Source: Bacteroides sp. (lineage in GTDB: Bacteria; Bacteroidota; Bacteroidia; Bacteroidales; Bacteroidaceae). Taken from it: DNA of 53,590 nt. Location of the stretch: contig JAGOOC010000005.1 in assembly GCA_017992695.1 (NCBI GenBank), forward strand, positions 50,743-104,332, written 5' to 3'. Each line of letters starts with the position of its first letter. The stretch's first letter is position 1. The notes under the pieces are model-generated. The model saw only the letters and a program-made list of their open reading frames with translations. It ran no database searches and was not told the origin of the DNA. Shown here piece by piece: positions 1 to 8,500 of the stretch. The position numbers and the translations under genes were made by a program.

Positions 1-32
1 CGGTCGATTCGGAGCAATGGTTCCTGTCGAAG

Positions 33-1475
33 TTAGAAAAGCATTCGTACCTCTTCGGGCATGTAACCACTGCGAATGCGCCACTCCTGCGGATAGAGAT
101 TGTTGGCGCGGTTACCAATGTTTTTAACGAAACCAATCGGCACAGCTTTATAGGTAAGAAGTACATAACCACGAGGGGCTGTCTCCGGTAAGGAGATGGC
201 CTCTTTTCGTAGGTAAGCAATGGCTTGTTCATAACTTACCTCTCGCGTAGGGAAACTACCCGGCCGAAGAGCACTACTCATGGCAAGAGAGTGATGCGGA
301 ATAACATCTTTGCCCTTGACTTCGCCTATGATAATGCCTGCCTGAACAATGCGCAGAACAGAAGAGAGTGTCGCAAGCTGTTGAAGCTGACTGTGGTTAA
401 AGGCAGAAACGATGGTTCCGCTGATCGACAACTGATACGCGTCGGGCTGAAGCAACCACGCCTTAGCCGTGGCAAGATGCTCTTTAGACACAAGCACGGG
501 TGCAGCGACCGCTCTCTTGTCTTTTCGCTTAAAGGCGGTATTATCGGCGGAGAAAAATGTAGGCACATGGTCCTCGCTACCCGTTTCGGGCTTGCGAAGG
601 ATAGCAAGAAAGAACCCTTCGCCCCGGGTGTGGTGAGGAAAAAAACGATAAACGGGGAAATCGGCATCGGGCAACAAGTTACCCGTAATGCCCCACCCAG
701 AAGGCACATCCACCTCGAGCACCTCGGCGCCAAAGCGGTTGCACATCCATTGAACATTCTCTTCGTTCTCCTTTGTATTGTAGGTACAGGTGCTGTAAAT
801 CAATATGCCGCCCGGGCGCAAACAGGGCCAGATATCAGAGAGGATGCGTTGCTGGCGCTGTTGGCAGATCTCTACGTTTTCGGGGCTCCACTCGTCGATG
901 GCGTTGGGGTCTTTGCGAAACATTCCCTCGCCCGAGCAGGGAGCATCGACGAGGATGACGTTGAAGAAGGAGGTCAGCGAGGTGAAGTCAGACGGATCAC
1001 TATTAGTGACCACCACATCGGGGTGCCCCCACTTAGCCAGGTTTTCGGCAAGAATCTGCGAGCGGTTACGGATAACCTCATTGGCTACCAGCAAGCTTCC
1101 TTCGGGGAGCACACTGCGAGCATGGGTCGACTTGCCACCAGGAGCGGCACATAGATCGAGCATGGTCACCCTATCATCGGGCATGTAGCGTTTCAACGCC
1201 TGTTCCAAGAACATCGATGAGGCCTCTTGCACATAGTAGCACCCGGCATGGAAAAGGGGATCAAAAGTAAACGTCAGCCGCTGATCGAGGTAGTGTCCGG
1301 TCGAGCACCAAGGAACCTCCGAAAGCGAGGCGCGGATGGGCTCATCGGGCTGCTTGGCAGGGTTCATTCGGATACTCACAGGAGGCTCTTGTTGGAGTGC
1401 AGCAAGTAGTTCTTCGTACGCTTCGTTGCCCAGTAGGGCGCGGTTTGATAAGACAAACGGTGCGGGTAAATTCAT
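33..1475 (-). CDS. rsmF: 16S rRNA m5C methyltransferase, RsmF/NOL1-NOP2-Sun family
   Basis: This is a SAM-dependent cytosine-C5 RNA methyltransferase of about 480 residues. Seen: the SAM-binding motif DLCAAPGGKST near residue 107, the catalytic PC motif in VDAPCSGEGMFRKDP and the second catalytic cysteine in YSTCTYNTKENE. The C-terminal 100 residues, ending RANNLYPQEWRIRSGY, look like the RNA-binding PUA-like extension of RsmF/YebU-type enzymes, which modify 16S rRNA. I place the start at the ATG at 1475 (MNLPAPF). The frame stays open further upstream, but that stretch overlaps the likely promoter. The divergent neighbour begins at 1582. Substrate (which rRNA position) is inferred from family only. 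Confidence 0.9.
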   Translation of the reverse strand: MNLPAPFVLSNRALLGNEAYEELLAALQQEPPVSIRMNPAKQPDEPIRASLSEVPWCSTGHYLDQRLTFTFDPLFHAGCYYVQEASSMFLEQALKRYMPDDRVTMLDLCAAPGGKSTHARSVLPEGSLLVANEVIRNRSQILAENLAKWGHPDVVVTNSDPSDFTSLTSFFNVILVDAPCSGEGMFRKDPNAIDEWSPENVEICQQRQQRILSDIWPCLRPGGILIYSTCTYNTKENEENVQWMCNRFGAEVLEVDVPSGWGITGNLLPDADFPVYRFFPHHTRGEGFFLAILRKPETGSEDHVPTFFSADNTAFKRKDKRAVAAPVLVSKEHLATAKAWLLQPDAYQLSISGTIVSAFNHSQLQQLATLSSVLRIVQAGIIIGEVKGKDVIPHHSLAMSSALRPGSFPTREVSYEQAIAYLRKEAISLPETAPRGYVLLTYKAVPIGFVKNIGNRANNLYPQEWRIRSGYMPEEVRMLF

Positions 1476-1495
1476 TTTTCTTTTATTAATAGGCG

Positions 1496-1526
1496 CAAAT
1501 ATCAAAATAATTTTGTCTCTTTGCAA
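1496..1526 (-). promoter_or_regulatory. Bacteroidetes-type promoter for the rsmF-like gene
   Basis: On the minus strand a TTG (1526-1524) is followed after 20 bp by GATATTTG (1503-1496), which matches seven of eight positions of the Bacteroidetes -7 box TAnnTTTG. Spacing fits the known 19-21 bp. The likely transcript start lies about 15 bases before the ATG at 1475. Confidence 0.55.
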
Positions 1527-1581
1527 CTTTCGAAGCGGCTAACTACGTCTAACTAGCAAAGAAACAAAAAAGACAAAAGAT

Positions 1582-2259
1582 ATGAAACGCATTTTCATTG
1601 CCCTGATGGCAGCATTTAGTTTCTGTTTGCTGACAATGGCACAACAGGCAACAACCCTCTCTAAAGACTCTGTTGGCAAGGTTAAGGTCAGCGTGAGCAA
1701 AAGAAACGCTGCCGACAAAGACGGAAAAAACACTGAAGTCACCGTCTCTTCTGCAGATAACGACGATTCCGTTTATACGGCCGAGTTTACCGATACGCCT
1801 GATGATAGCACCTATGTAGGCAGCAGTGAGGGTGTAGACAACAACAGCTACAGTCACAGTTTTGACATCTTTGACGATCTGGTGTCTTCGAAAGGCGCTT
1901 CCGGCTCTGTTGTCGGTATCGTTTTCGTGACTTTTTTCTTCATCTTCGGCTTTCCGTTATTCATTGTTTTTATTGCTTTCTACTTTCGCTATCGCAGCCG
2001 CAAAGCACGCTATAAGTTGGTAGAACAAGCTTTGGCAAGCGGGCAACCCATCCCCGAAGGCGTATTCAAAGAGAGCATGAATCTAGACACTCACTCGAAA
2101 GGAATCAAAAACATCTGTACAGGCATCGGACTGTTCATCTTCCTATGGGCCATTACCGGAAGTTTCGGCATCGGATGTATCGGTTTGTTGGTGATGTTTA
2201 GTGGCATCGGACAGTTGTTAGTAGCGCGCAAACAATCCCCCACTAACGAGCAGAAATGA
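1582..2259 (+). CDS. Membrane protein, first gene of sigma-factor operon (DUF6249-like)
   Basis: Function unknown. The 225-residue product has an N-terminal signal or anchor segment (MKRIFIALMAAFSFCLLTMA), a charged Ser/Asp/Val-rich region of about 90 residues, a strong hydrophobic segment (VVGIVFVTFFFIFGFPLFIVFIAFYF split by no charges) followed by a basic patch RYRSRKARYK, and two closely spaced hydrophobic segments at the C terminus. This resembles short DUF6249-type membrane proteins; the family name is from memory and is tentative. Its TGA stop overlaps the ATG of the sigma factor (ATGA), so the two are translationally coupled. It could sense an envelope signal for the sigma factor, but this is inference from position only. 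Confidence 0.75.
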   Translation: MKRIFIALMAAFSFCLLTMAQQATTLSKDSVGKVKVSVSKRNAADKDGKNTEVTVSSADNDDSVYTAEFTDTPDDSTYVGSSEGVDNNSYSHSFDIFDDLVSSKGASGSVVGIVFVTFFFIFGFPLFIVFIAFYFRYRSRKARYKLVEQALASGQPIPEGVFKESMNLDTHSKGIKNICTGIGLFIFLWAITGSFGIGCIGLLVMFSGIGQLLVARKQSPTNEQK

Positions 2260-2804
2260 GTCAACTCAACGACATATCGTTAGTTGCGCAGGTCGTGGTG
2301 TTCAAAAACACCAAGGCCTTCGATCAGTTGGTGCAGAAGTATCAATCGCCTATCCGGCGATTCTTCTTGAACCAAACCGGTGGCGACAGCGAGTTGAGTG
2401 ACGATTTGGCACAAGATACATTTATAAAAGCCTATACAAATATTGCCTCTTTTAAAAACCTATCTAGCTTCCCAACATGGCTCTATCGTATTGCCTACAA
2501 TGTTTTTTATGACTATATTCGCAGCCGAAAAGAGACGAGCGATCTGGACACCCAACAGGTGGATGCCATGAACAGCATCGAGCAAAATAACCTGGGGCAA
2601 CAGATGGATATATACCAGTCACTCAACAGACTGAAAGCAGTGGAACGCACCTGCATCACGTTATTCTACATGGAGGATGTGAGCATAGACAAAATATCCA
2701 TCATAACGGGTATACCTTCGGGAACGGTAAAAAGCCACCTCTCGCGGGGGAAAGAAAAATTAGCAACGTATTTAAAAAGGAATGGTTATAATGAAAACAG
2801 ATGA
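2256..2804 (+). CDS. ECF-type RNA polymerase sigma factor
   Basis: A 182-residue sigma-70 family protein with only regions 2 and 4, the ECF layout. Region 2 spans about residues 22-90 and includes DDLAQDTFIKAY and the -10 recognition helix around FPTWLYRIAYNVFYDYIR. Region 4 spans about 125-175 and ends in a helix-turn-helix with GIPSGTVKSHLSRGKEKL. Known role of the family: redirects core RNA polymerase to a small regulon. The gene sits between a membrane protein (4-base ATGA overlap upstream) and a small membrane protein (14-base overlap downstream), which suggests membrane-linked control. No typical FecR or zinc anti-sigma motif is seen in either neighbour, so the partner is unclear. Confidence 0.92.
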   Translation: MSQLNDISLVAQVVVFKNTKAFDQLVQKYQSPIRRFFLNQTGGDSELSDDLAQDTFIKAYTNIASFKNLSSFPTWLYRIAYNVFYDYIRSRKETSDLDTQQVDAMNSIEQNNLGQQMDIYQSLNRLKAVERTCITLFYMEDVSIDKISIITGIPSGTVKSHLSRGKEKLATYLKRNGYNENR

Positions 2805-3114
2805 TAAGCTCATAGCCGACTTCTTCGCCACGAAGAAGAAAGAGGTAGCAGACAACGGATTCAGCCGCAAGGTGATGGAAAACCTGCCGCATAAAACAAA
2901 CAGATTGGCACAGGCATGGGCGCTATTTGTCACGTTGGTGGCGTTGGTGCTGTTCTTTGTCTTTGATGGACTTCAAGGAGTTATCACTACACTACGCGAT
3001 GTTTTTGTCTCTATGGTGCAACAAAGCACTACGAGCATTGACCCCTATTCGTTGCTCATAGCCGCTGTTGTGCTTCTTTTTCTAGGAATATGCAAAGTAT
3101 GGACAATGGAGTAA
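2791..3114 (+). CDS. Small membrane protein, DUF5056-like, possible sigma-factor partner
   Basis: A 107-residue protein. The N-terminal 40 residues are soluble and charged (DDKLIADFFATKKKEVADNGFS), followed by two transmembrane helices (about 45-65 and 88-104). The pattern resembles DUF5056 proteins of Bacteroidales, recalled from memory. I choose the ATG at 2791 (MKTDDK); an ATG three codons upstream (2782) is also possible. It overlaps the sigma gene by 14 bases and ends the operon. A short cytoplasmic N terminus before membrane helices is also the layout of many anti-sigma factors, so a sigma-binding role is a reasonable guess, but no conserved anti-sigma motif is visible. Confidence 0.75.
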   Translation: MKTDDKLIADFFATKKKEVADNGFSRKVMENLPHKTNRLAQAWALFVTLVALVLFFVFDGLQGVITTLRDVFVSMVQQSTTSIDPYSLLIAAVVLLFLGICKVWTME

Positions 3115-3158
3115 TAATACACCTCCCAACTAAGACGCTCAAGAACAAAAAAAGTTGT

Positions 3159-3166
3159 ATCTTTGT
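3159..3166 (+). promoter_or_regulatory. -7 box for the phospholipase D-like gene
   Basis: TATCTTTG is a perfect match to TAnnTTTG and lies 30 bases before the TTG start at 3197. No clear -33 TTG is seen at the expected spacing. Confidence 0.4.
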
Positions 3167-3196
3167 TGCTTTTCTAAACTACAATAAAAGAACGGT

Positions 3197-4459
3197 TTGA
3201 GGCAATATCTATTTATCCTATTATTACTTGTTTCCACACACAGCATCTGCACAGAAAGGAAAGACAGTTTGCTGGTGCAATTACACGACATGGGTCAATT
3301 GCCAAGCGATACTGTTTTGCTTGACTTCCTCGAACACGCCCGTGTGCCCATCACCCACCACAACAAAGTCGAACTACTAAAAAGCGGTCACGAAAAGTTT
3401 ATCGACCTCTTTGCTCGTATTAGCCAAGCTAAACATCACATCCACCTGGAATATTTCAACTTCCGAAACGACTCCATCGCCAATGCCCTCTTCGACCTAT
3501 TGGAAGAGAAGGCCAAAGAGGGCGTAGAGGTGCGTGCCATGTTCGATGCCTTTGGCAATTGGTCGAACAACAAGCCTCTTAAGAAAGAACATCTTGACTC
3601 TATTCGCCAACGGGGCATCGAAATCGTGAAGTTTGACCCTTTTATCTTCCCATACATCAACCACGCTTTGCACCGCGACCACCGCAAAATTGCTGTGATC
3701 GACGGACAAATTGGCTATACCGGAGGCATGAACATTGCCGATTACTACATACAAGGGCTGCCCGAAATTGGTGCTTGGCGCGATATGCACGTGCGTATTG
3801 AAGGGCCGGCAGTGGAAGACCTTCAACGTATCTTCCTCGCCATCTGGAACAAAACCACCAAGCAGCGTATCGAAGGAGAGGTTTACTTTCAAGCAAAAGA
3901 TAGCGTGGGCAACACCACAGTGGCTATTGTTGACCGCTCGCCCGAACAGAGCCCTCGCATTATGAGCCATGCCTATGCCGTGTCTATCTATTCGGCACAA
4001 CACAATGTGCGCATCGTAAATCCTTATTTTGTACCTACGTCCTCCATCCGCAAAACGCTTAACATGGCTATTGACCGCGGAACAAAGGTCGAAATCATGA
4101 TCTCCTCCAAATCCGACATTCCGTTTACTCCGGATGCTTCGCTCTATAAAGTGCACAAACTGATGAAACGCGGAGCAACCATCTACTTATACAACGAAGG
4201 GTTTCATCACTCTAAAATCATGATGGTAGACCACACGTTTTGCACTGTAGGCAGTGCCAATCTAAATAGCCGAAGTTTGCGCTATGACTACGAAACGAAT
4301 GCTTTCATCTTCGATAAAGAGGTGACGGATCAGCTCAATGAAATGTTCGATGACGACATCAAAGATTGCATACAGCTTACACCCGAATATTGGAGAAAAC
4401 GTTCGCCTTGGCGCAAATTCGTTGGGTGGTTCGCTAATATATTCACCCCATTTTTATGA
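3197..4459 (+). CDS. Phospholipase D / cardiolipin synthase-like protein
   Basis: A 420-residue phospholipase D superfamily enzyme with two HKD motifs: H162-R-K164 with D169 (HRKIAVID) and H338-S-K340 with D345 (HSKIMMVD). Each is followed by a Gly/Asn-rich stretch (GYTGGMN, GSANLNSRSL), as in bacterial cardiolipin synthases that condense two phosphatidylglycerols. Unlike ClsA it lacks two N-terminal membrane helices and instead starts with one hydrophobic signal-like segment, so a periplasmic or membrane-tethered form is likely. The start is TTG at 3197: it is the only codon that keeps the hydrophobic N terminus, and a perfect -7 box lies 30 bases upstream. A different phospholipid substrate cannot be excluded. 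Confidence 0.88.
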   Translation: MRQYLFILLLLVSTHSICTERKDSLLVQLHDMGQLPSDTVLLDFLEHARVPITHHNKVELLKSGHEKFIDLFARISQAKHHIHLEYFNFRNDSIANALFDLLEEKAKEGVEVRAMFDAFGNWSNNKPLKKEHLDSIRQRGIEIVKFDPFIFPYINHALHRDHRKIAVIDGQIGYTGGMNIADYYIQGLPEIGAWRDMHVRIEGPAVEDLQRIFLAIWNKTTKQRIEGEVYFQAKDSVGNTTVAIVDRSPEQSPRIMSHAYAVSIYSAQHNVRIVNPYFVPTSSIRKTLNMAIDRGTKVEIMISSKSDIPFTPDASLYKVHKLMKRGATIYLYNEGFHHSKIMMVDHTFCTVGSANLNSRSLRYDYETNAFIFDKEVTDQLNEMFDDDIKDCIQLTPEYWRKRSPWRKFVGWFANIFTPFL

Positions 4460-4532
4460 GTTTGCTCTGTAATCGTGTTTTTTTATATGTCGCACCTATA
4501 AATAGGACAATTATTATTATTAAATTTGCAAC

Positions 4533-5327
4533 ATGAAGCAATATGTAGATCTATTGAACCGCGTACTAACAGAGGGTACAGAGAAAAGCGACCGCACAGG
4601 CACAGGCACTATGAGTGTGTTCGGGCATCAAATGCGCTTTAACATGGATGAAGGTTTCCCTTGTCTAACCACGAAAAAGCTACACTTAAAGTCGATTATA
4701 CACGAGCTGCTTTGGTTTCTTCAGGGAGACACCAATGTGAAGTATCTGCAAGAGAATGGGGTGCGCATCTGGAACGAATGGGCCGATGAAAAGGGCGATT
4801 TGGGACACATCTATGGCTATCAATGGCGTTCGTGGCCCAACTATAAGGGAGGATTTATCGATCAAATTAGCGAAGCGGTTGAAACCATTAAACACAACCC
4901 CGACTCGCGTCGCATCATTGTAAGTGCTTGGAATGTGGGCGATTTGGACAACATGAACCTGCCACCCTGCCACGCTTTTTTTCAGTTCTATGTAGCCAAC
5001 GGCCGACTGAGCTTGCAACTTTACCAACGCAGTGCCGACATCTTTCTGGGTGTGCCGTTCAACATCGCCTCTTATGCACTGTTGCTGCAAATGATGGCAC
5101 AGGTAACCGGGTTGAAAGCCGGAGACTTCATACACACTTTGGGCGATGCTCACATCTACCTCAACCACCTAGAGCAAGTTCAATTGCAGCTCAGCCGCGA
5201 ACCGCGAGCGCTACCACAGATGAAGATTAATCCCAATGTGACGAGTATTTTCGACTTTACCTTTGAGGATTTTGAGTTAGTCGATTACCATCCACATCCG
5301 CACATCCCCGGAAAAGTAGCTATTTAA
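4533..5327 (+). CDS. thyA: Thymidylate synthase
   Basis: Makes dTMP from dUMP using methylene-tetrahydrofolate, which is oxidised to dihydrofolate. The 264 residues equal the E. coli ThyA length. The catalytic cysteine falls at residue 146 in [12 protein letters not shown], and the dUMP-binding RRIIVSAWN and [18 protein letters not shown] motifs are intact. The downstream gene, 13 bases away, is folA, which regenerates the tetrahydrofolate this enzyme consumes, so the pair forms a compact dTMP-cycle operon. A TAnnTTTG-like box (4521-4528) ends only four bases before the ATG, see findings. Confidence 0.98.
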   Translation: MKQYVDLLNRVLTEGTEKSDRTGTGTMSVFGHQMRFNMDEGFPCLTTKKLHLKSIIHELLWFLQGDTNVKYLQENGVRIWNEWADEKGDLGHIYGYQWRSWPNYKGGFIDQISEAVETIKHNPDSRRIIVSAWNVGDLDNMNLPPCHAFFQFYVANGRLSLQLYQRSADIFLGVPFNIASYALLLQMMAQVTGLKAGDFIHTLGDAHIYLNHLEQVQLQLSREPRALPQMKINPNVTSIFDFTFEDFELVDYHPHPHIPGKVAI

Positions 5328-5340
5328 TCATTCATAATCT

Positions 5341-5832
5341 ATGAAGCTAATTATCATTGCCGCCATTGATCGGTGCAACGCCATCGGGTTTCAAAACAAG
5401 CTGTTGTTCTGGCTACCCAATGACTTGAAACGTTTCAAGGCTCTGACCACCGGAAACACCATTATCATGGGGCGCAAAACCTTTGAGTCGCTTCCCAAAG
5501 GGGCATTGCCCAACCGAAGAAACGTAGTTCTTAGCTCGAATCCTGCTACAGTGTGTGCCGGAGCCGAGGTGTTTACCTCACTCGAAGCAGCGTTAGAAAG
5601 TTGTAAAACAGAAGAGCAGGTGTATATTATTGGTGGTGCAAGCCTTTATGAACAAGCCCTGCCTTTGGCAGATGAACTATGCCTCACCGAAATTGACGAT
5701 ACAGCCGCAGAAGCAGATGCTTTCTTTCCAAAGGTTTCTTCTGCTTTATGGAATGAAAAAAGCAGAGAAGTTCATCCTATGGATGAAAAACACCTCTGCT
5801 CCTATGCTTTTGTCGATTACCTTCGAAAATAG
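5341..5832 (+). CDS. folA: Dihydrofolate reductase
   Basis: Reduces dihydrofolate to tetrahydrofolate with NADPH. The 163-residue protein has the expected DHFR landmarks: MKLIIIAAIDRCNAIGFQNKLLFWLPNDLKRFK at the N terminus read in two parts (NAIG then LPNDLKRFK with the active-site Asp), the NADPH-binding MGRKTFES, and YIIGGASLYEQALPLAD. It follows thyA by 13 bases. Its stop codon lies one base from the stop of the convergent Lrp-type gene, with no room for a terminator between them. Confidence 0.97.
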   Translation: MKLIIIAAIDRCNAIGFQNKLLFWLPNDLKRFKALTTGNTIIMGRKTFESLPKGALPNRRNVVLSSNPATVCAGAEVFTSLEAALESCKTEEQVYIIGGASLYEQALPLADELCLTEIDDTAAEADAFFPKVSSALWNEKSREVHPMDEKHLCSYAFVDYLRK

Positions 5833-5833
5833 A

Positions 5834-6310
5834 TCAATCTTCGTTGGTATCCACGATGATTGGCATCTGTCGCTTGATGGCCTCGTGGAAAGAGATCAAC
5901 GTCTCGGTGCGCGCTAACCCCAACGGCTGCAGCTTATCGTGAATGATGCTCAGCAAATGGTGATTATTTCTTGCGTAGATCTTAATGAAGATATCGTATT
6001 TTCCTGTCGTAAAATGACACTCTACAACCTCCGGGATATTCTCTAACGCCTTCGTCACAGAGTCGAACGATTCGGGATCTTTGAGATAAATCCCAATATA
6101 CGCACACGTTTCATACCCAATCTTTTCCGGATCGATTATAAATTCAGAGCCTTTCAATATGCCCAGGTTCGTGAGCTTCTGAATACGCTGATGTATGGCT
6201 GCACCAGAAACGTTACACGCCCGAGCCACTTCCAGAAAAGGAATACGCGCATTACCGGCAATCAACTTCAGAATCTGTTCATCCAAAGCATCCAGTTGAT
6301 GATGTCCCAT
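5834..6310 (-). CDS. Lrp/AsnC family transcriptional regulator
   Basis: A 158-residue feast/famine regulator. Residues 5-60 form the helix-turn-helix (LDEQILKLIAGNARIPFLEV followed by GAAIHQRIQKL), and residues 70-145 form the RAM ligand-binding domain (AYIGIYLKDPESFD, VVECHFTTGKYDIFIKIYARN). The family binds amino acids and controls amino-acid metabolism or transport; the ligand cannot be read from the sequence. A perfect minus-strand -7 box TAACTTTG lies at 6355-6348. It is convergent with folA. The ilv operon 20 kb away is a conceivable target, but there is no direct evidence. Confidence 0.93.
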   Translation of the reverse strand: MGHHQLDALDEQILKLIAGNARIPFLEVARACNVSGAAIHQRIQKLTNLGILKGSEFIIDPEKIGYETCAYIGIYLKDPESFDSVTKALENIPEVVECHFTTGKYDIFIKIYARNNHHLLSIIHDKLQPLGLARTETLISFHEAIKRQMPIIVDTNED

Positions 6311-6347
6311 TATTAAATCAATTTGTTTTAAACATGAATCTTTTATG

Positions 6348-6355
6348 CAAAGTTA
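6348..6355 (-). promoter_or_regulatory. -7 box for the Lrp-type gene
   Basis: TAACTTTG on the minus strand matches TAnnTTTG and lies 38 bases before the ATG at 6310. No well-spaced -33 element is visible. Confidence 0.4.
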
Positions 6356-6429
6356 GCTCTTTTCCATGCAATAAATACTATGAATTGTTACTTTTATTTG
6401 CTGAAATAGAATAAGTCAAGAATAGTTTG

Positions 6430-6437
6430 TACCTTTG
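6430..6437 (+). promoter_or_regulatory. -7 box for the M64 peptidase gene
   Basis: TACCTTTG matches TAnnTTTG exactly, 23 bases before the ATG at 6461. The -33 element is not obvious. Confidence 0.4.
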
Positions 6438-6460
6438 TAAAACATGAATATACAACAAAT

Positions 6461-7741
6461 ATGAAGAAATATCTCACCGTTCTACTCTGCTTATTGCTCT
6501 TTACTGAGCTATATGCCCAACGTTTTGCTGATCATTTCATAAATAAAACGTTACGTATTGACTACATCTTTAGTGGAGATGCGGGCAAACAATCGATCTA
6601 TGTGGATGAGCTGTCACAGCTACCCACTTGGGCAGGGCGACAACATCGTTTAGCAAAGCTTCCACTCAAAGGAAACGGAGAGATTGTTGTAAGAGATCTT
6701 GCAACCAAAGAGTGTCTCTATCGAACCTCGTTTTCATCACTTTTTCAAGAGTGGCTCAGCACAGATGAGGCAAAGCACACAGCCAAAGCCTTTGAGAATA
6801 CTTTTTTAGTGCCCTATCCACAACGAGCTGCAGAAATTGAGGTTACCTTGCACAATGCCTCTCAGGAGGTGATTGCAAGTTTGAAACACACGGTAAAACC
6901 CACTGACATCTTGATTCACGAGCGAGGAGCATCGCACATCACTCCGCACAAATACTTGCTACAAAGTGGGAGCGAAAAAGATTGCATAGACGTTGCCATC
7001 TTAGCCGAAGGGTATACCGAGGCAGAAATGGATCGCTTTTATAAAGATGCTGCCGCTACTTGCGAAAGCTTGTTCTTTTACGAACCATTCAAATCGATGA
7101 AGCAAAAGTTTAATATAGTAGCGGTAGCCAGCCCGTCGAAAGAGAGCGGTGTAAGTGTACCTCGGAAGAAAGAGTGGAAACATACGGCATTCAGTTCGCA
7201 CTTCGACACCTTTTATTCGGATCGGTACCTCACTACCAGTCGGGTGAAAGCTATTCACGAAGCACTGTCGGGCATCCCTTATGAGCACATCATTATCATT
7301 GTAAACACCGCTGAATATGGAGGTGGTGGTATTTATAATTCATACACCCTCACGGCTGCCCATCATCCTACCTTTAAACCAGTTGTAGTTCATGAGTTCG
7401 GCCATAGTTTCGGTGGTTTAGGTGATGAGTATTTTTATGAAGACGATGTCATGACAGACACCTATCCCCTAACGGTAGAACCTTGGGAGCAAAACATAAC
7501 GACTCGGGTTCACTTTGCAGAGAAATGGCAGGATATGCTTACGAAGGACACCCCAATACCTACACCCGAATCTAGCAAAGCCTCTTTTCCAGTGGGTGTA
7601 TACGAGGGAGGAGGCTACTCGGCCAAAGGCATTTACCGTCCGGCGGATAATTGTCGCATGCGTACTAACGAGTATCCTGCTTTCTGCCCGGTTTGTCAGC
7701 GAGCACTTCGTAGAATCATTGAGTTTTACACCAACAAGTAG
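6461..7741 (+). CDS. Secreted M64-family (IgA peptidase-like) metalloprotease
   Basis: A 426-residue exported protein. Residues 1-19 are a signal peptide (MKKYLTVLLCLLLFTELYA) with cleavage before QRF. Residues 25-150 look like the beta-rich N-terminal domain of Bacteroides M64 proteins, and 170-420 are the peptidase. The zinc site is H311EFGH with the metzincin-like continuation SFGGLGDEYF. Three cysteines near the C terminus (NCRMR, FCPVCQ) could form a disulfide or metal site. The family includes the Clostridium ramosum IgA protease, but most Bacteroides members have unknown substrates, so IgA cleavage is not claimed. A hairpin overlaps the stop codon. Confidence 0.9.
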   Translation: MKKYLTVLLCLLLFTELYAQRFADHFINKTLRIDYIFSGDAGKQSIYVDELSQLPTWAGRQHRLAKLPLKGNGEIVVRDLATKECLYRTSFSSLFQEWLSTDEAKHTAKAFENTFLVPYPQRAAEIEVTLHNASQEVIASLKHTVKPTDILIHERGASHITPHKYLLQSGSEKDCIDVAILAEGYTEAEMDRFYKDAAATCESLFFYEPFKSMKQKFNIVAVASPSKESGVSVPRKKEWKHTAFSSHFDTFYSDRYLTTSRVKAIHEALSGIPYEHIIIIVNTAEYGGGGIYNSYTLTAAHHPTFKPVVVHEFGHSFGGLGDEYFYEDDVMTDTYPLTVEPWEQNITTRVHFAEKWQDMLTKDTPIPTPESSKASFPVGVYEGGGYSAKGIYRPADNCRMRTNEYPAFCPVCQRALRRIIEFYTNK

Positions 7742-7759
7742 CATTTGCTGGTGTAAAAC
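7723..7759 (+). terminator. Hairpin spanning the M64 peptidase stop codon
   Basis: Arms 7723-7737 and 7745-7759 pair over 15 bp with one mismatch around a 7-base loop that contains the TAG stop. There is no T-run after it, so it may be a processing or stability element rather than an intrinsic terminator. Confidence 0.45.
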
Positions 7760-7818
7760 GGCATTTCTTAGAAACAAAGTCAATACCCTAAACCATACCT
7801 ATATCCAAAACTGCATTT

Positions 7819-8358
7819 ATGATCCGACTACAACCAATAAGCACGGCTGACACACAGCATTATGCATTCATGGAGAAGCTACTTGTTACTGCTTTTCCTC
7901 CCGAAGAGTACCGCGAACTCCAAAACTTGCGCGAGTATACCGATCAAGTGAATCATTTTCATAACAACATCATTTTTGATAATGATGCTTCTATCGGCCT
8001 TCTTACCTATTGGAACTTTGAACAGTTCTACTATGTAGAACACTTTGCCATTGACCCCAGCCAACGCAACGGAGGGTATGGAGAAAAGACGTTGCAACAT
8101 GTATGTCAGAGACTCCAACGACCCATCGTACTCGAGGTAGAAGCTCCAATCGAAGAGATGGCACAGCGTCGCATCAACTTCTACAAGCGACACGGATTTG
8201 TTCTTTGGGAGAATGAGTATCAACAACCCCCCTATAGAGCAAGTGACGCCTTCTTACCGATGCACCTCATGATATACGGCAGCCTTGAACCTAACCGTGA
8301 CTTCATTGAAGTAAAACAAAGAATATACCACGAAGTATACAACGTAAGGATAGAGTGA
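7819..8358 (+). CDS. GNAT family N-acetyltransferase
   Basis: A 179-residue acetyltransferase of unknown substrate. The acetyl-CoA binding motif A is visible at about residues 75-95 (HFAIDPSQRNGGYGEKTLQH, containing the R/Q-x-x-G-x-G/A type loop QRNGGYG), followed by motif B with INFYKRHGFVLWENEY. The start at 7819 (MIRLQPI) is preceded by about 78 bases of non-coding DNA after the peptidase. It ends before a strong bidirectional terminator shared with the convergent exbD operon. Confidence 0.88.
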   Translation: MIRLQPISTADTQHYAFMEKLLVTAFPPEEYRELQNLREYTDQVNHFHNNIIFDNDASIGLLTYWNFEQFYYVEHFAIDPSQRNGGYGEKTLQHVCQRLQRPIVLEVEAPIEEMAQRRINFYKRHGFVLWENEYQQPPYRASDAFLPMHLMIYGSLEPNRDFIEVKQRIYHEVYNVRIE

Positions 8359-8435
8359 AAAGAGAGATAAGTCAAACAGATGGGAAAAAAGATTACGCAG
8401 ACGAAGCGTCATAGAGTCAAGAAAGAGACCAAACA

Positions 8436-8483
8436 GATAAAAGAAGGGCGCCTAAAATTGCTTTTAGGCGCCCTTCTTTTATC
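8436..8483. terminator. Bidirectional intrinsic terminator
   Basis: A perfect 22-bp inverted repeat (8436-8457 with 8462-8483) with a TTGC loop. It is GC-rich at the core (GGGCGCC) and flanked by A-run/T-run ends, so it can stop both the GNAT transcript and the convergent exbB-exbD transcript. Confidence 0.93.
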
Positions 8484-8500
8484 TATACTTTCTATTTTGC

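Noticed and set aside
225-1154. Long plus-strand reading frame of about 309 codons
   Set aside because: It lies antisense to the well-supported RsmF-like gene, with no recognisable protein features.
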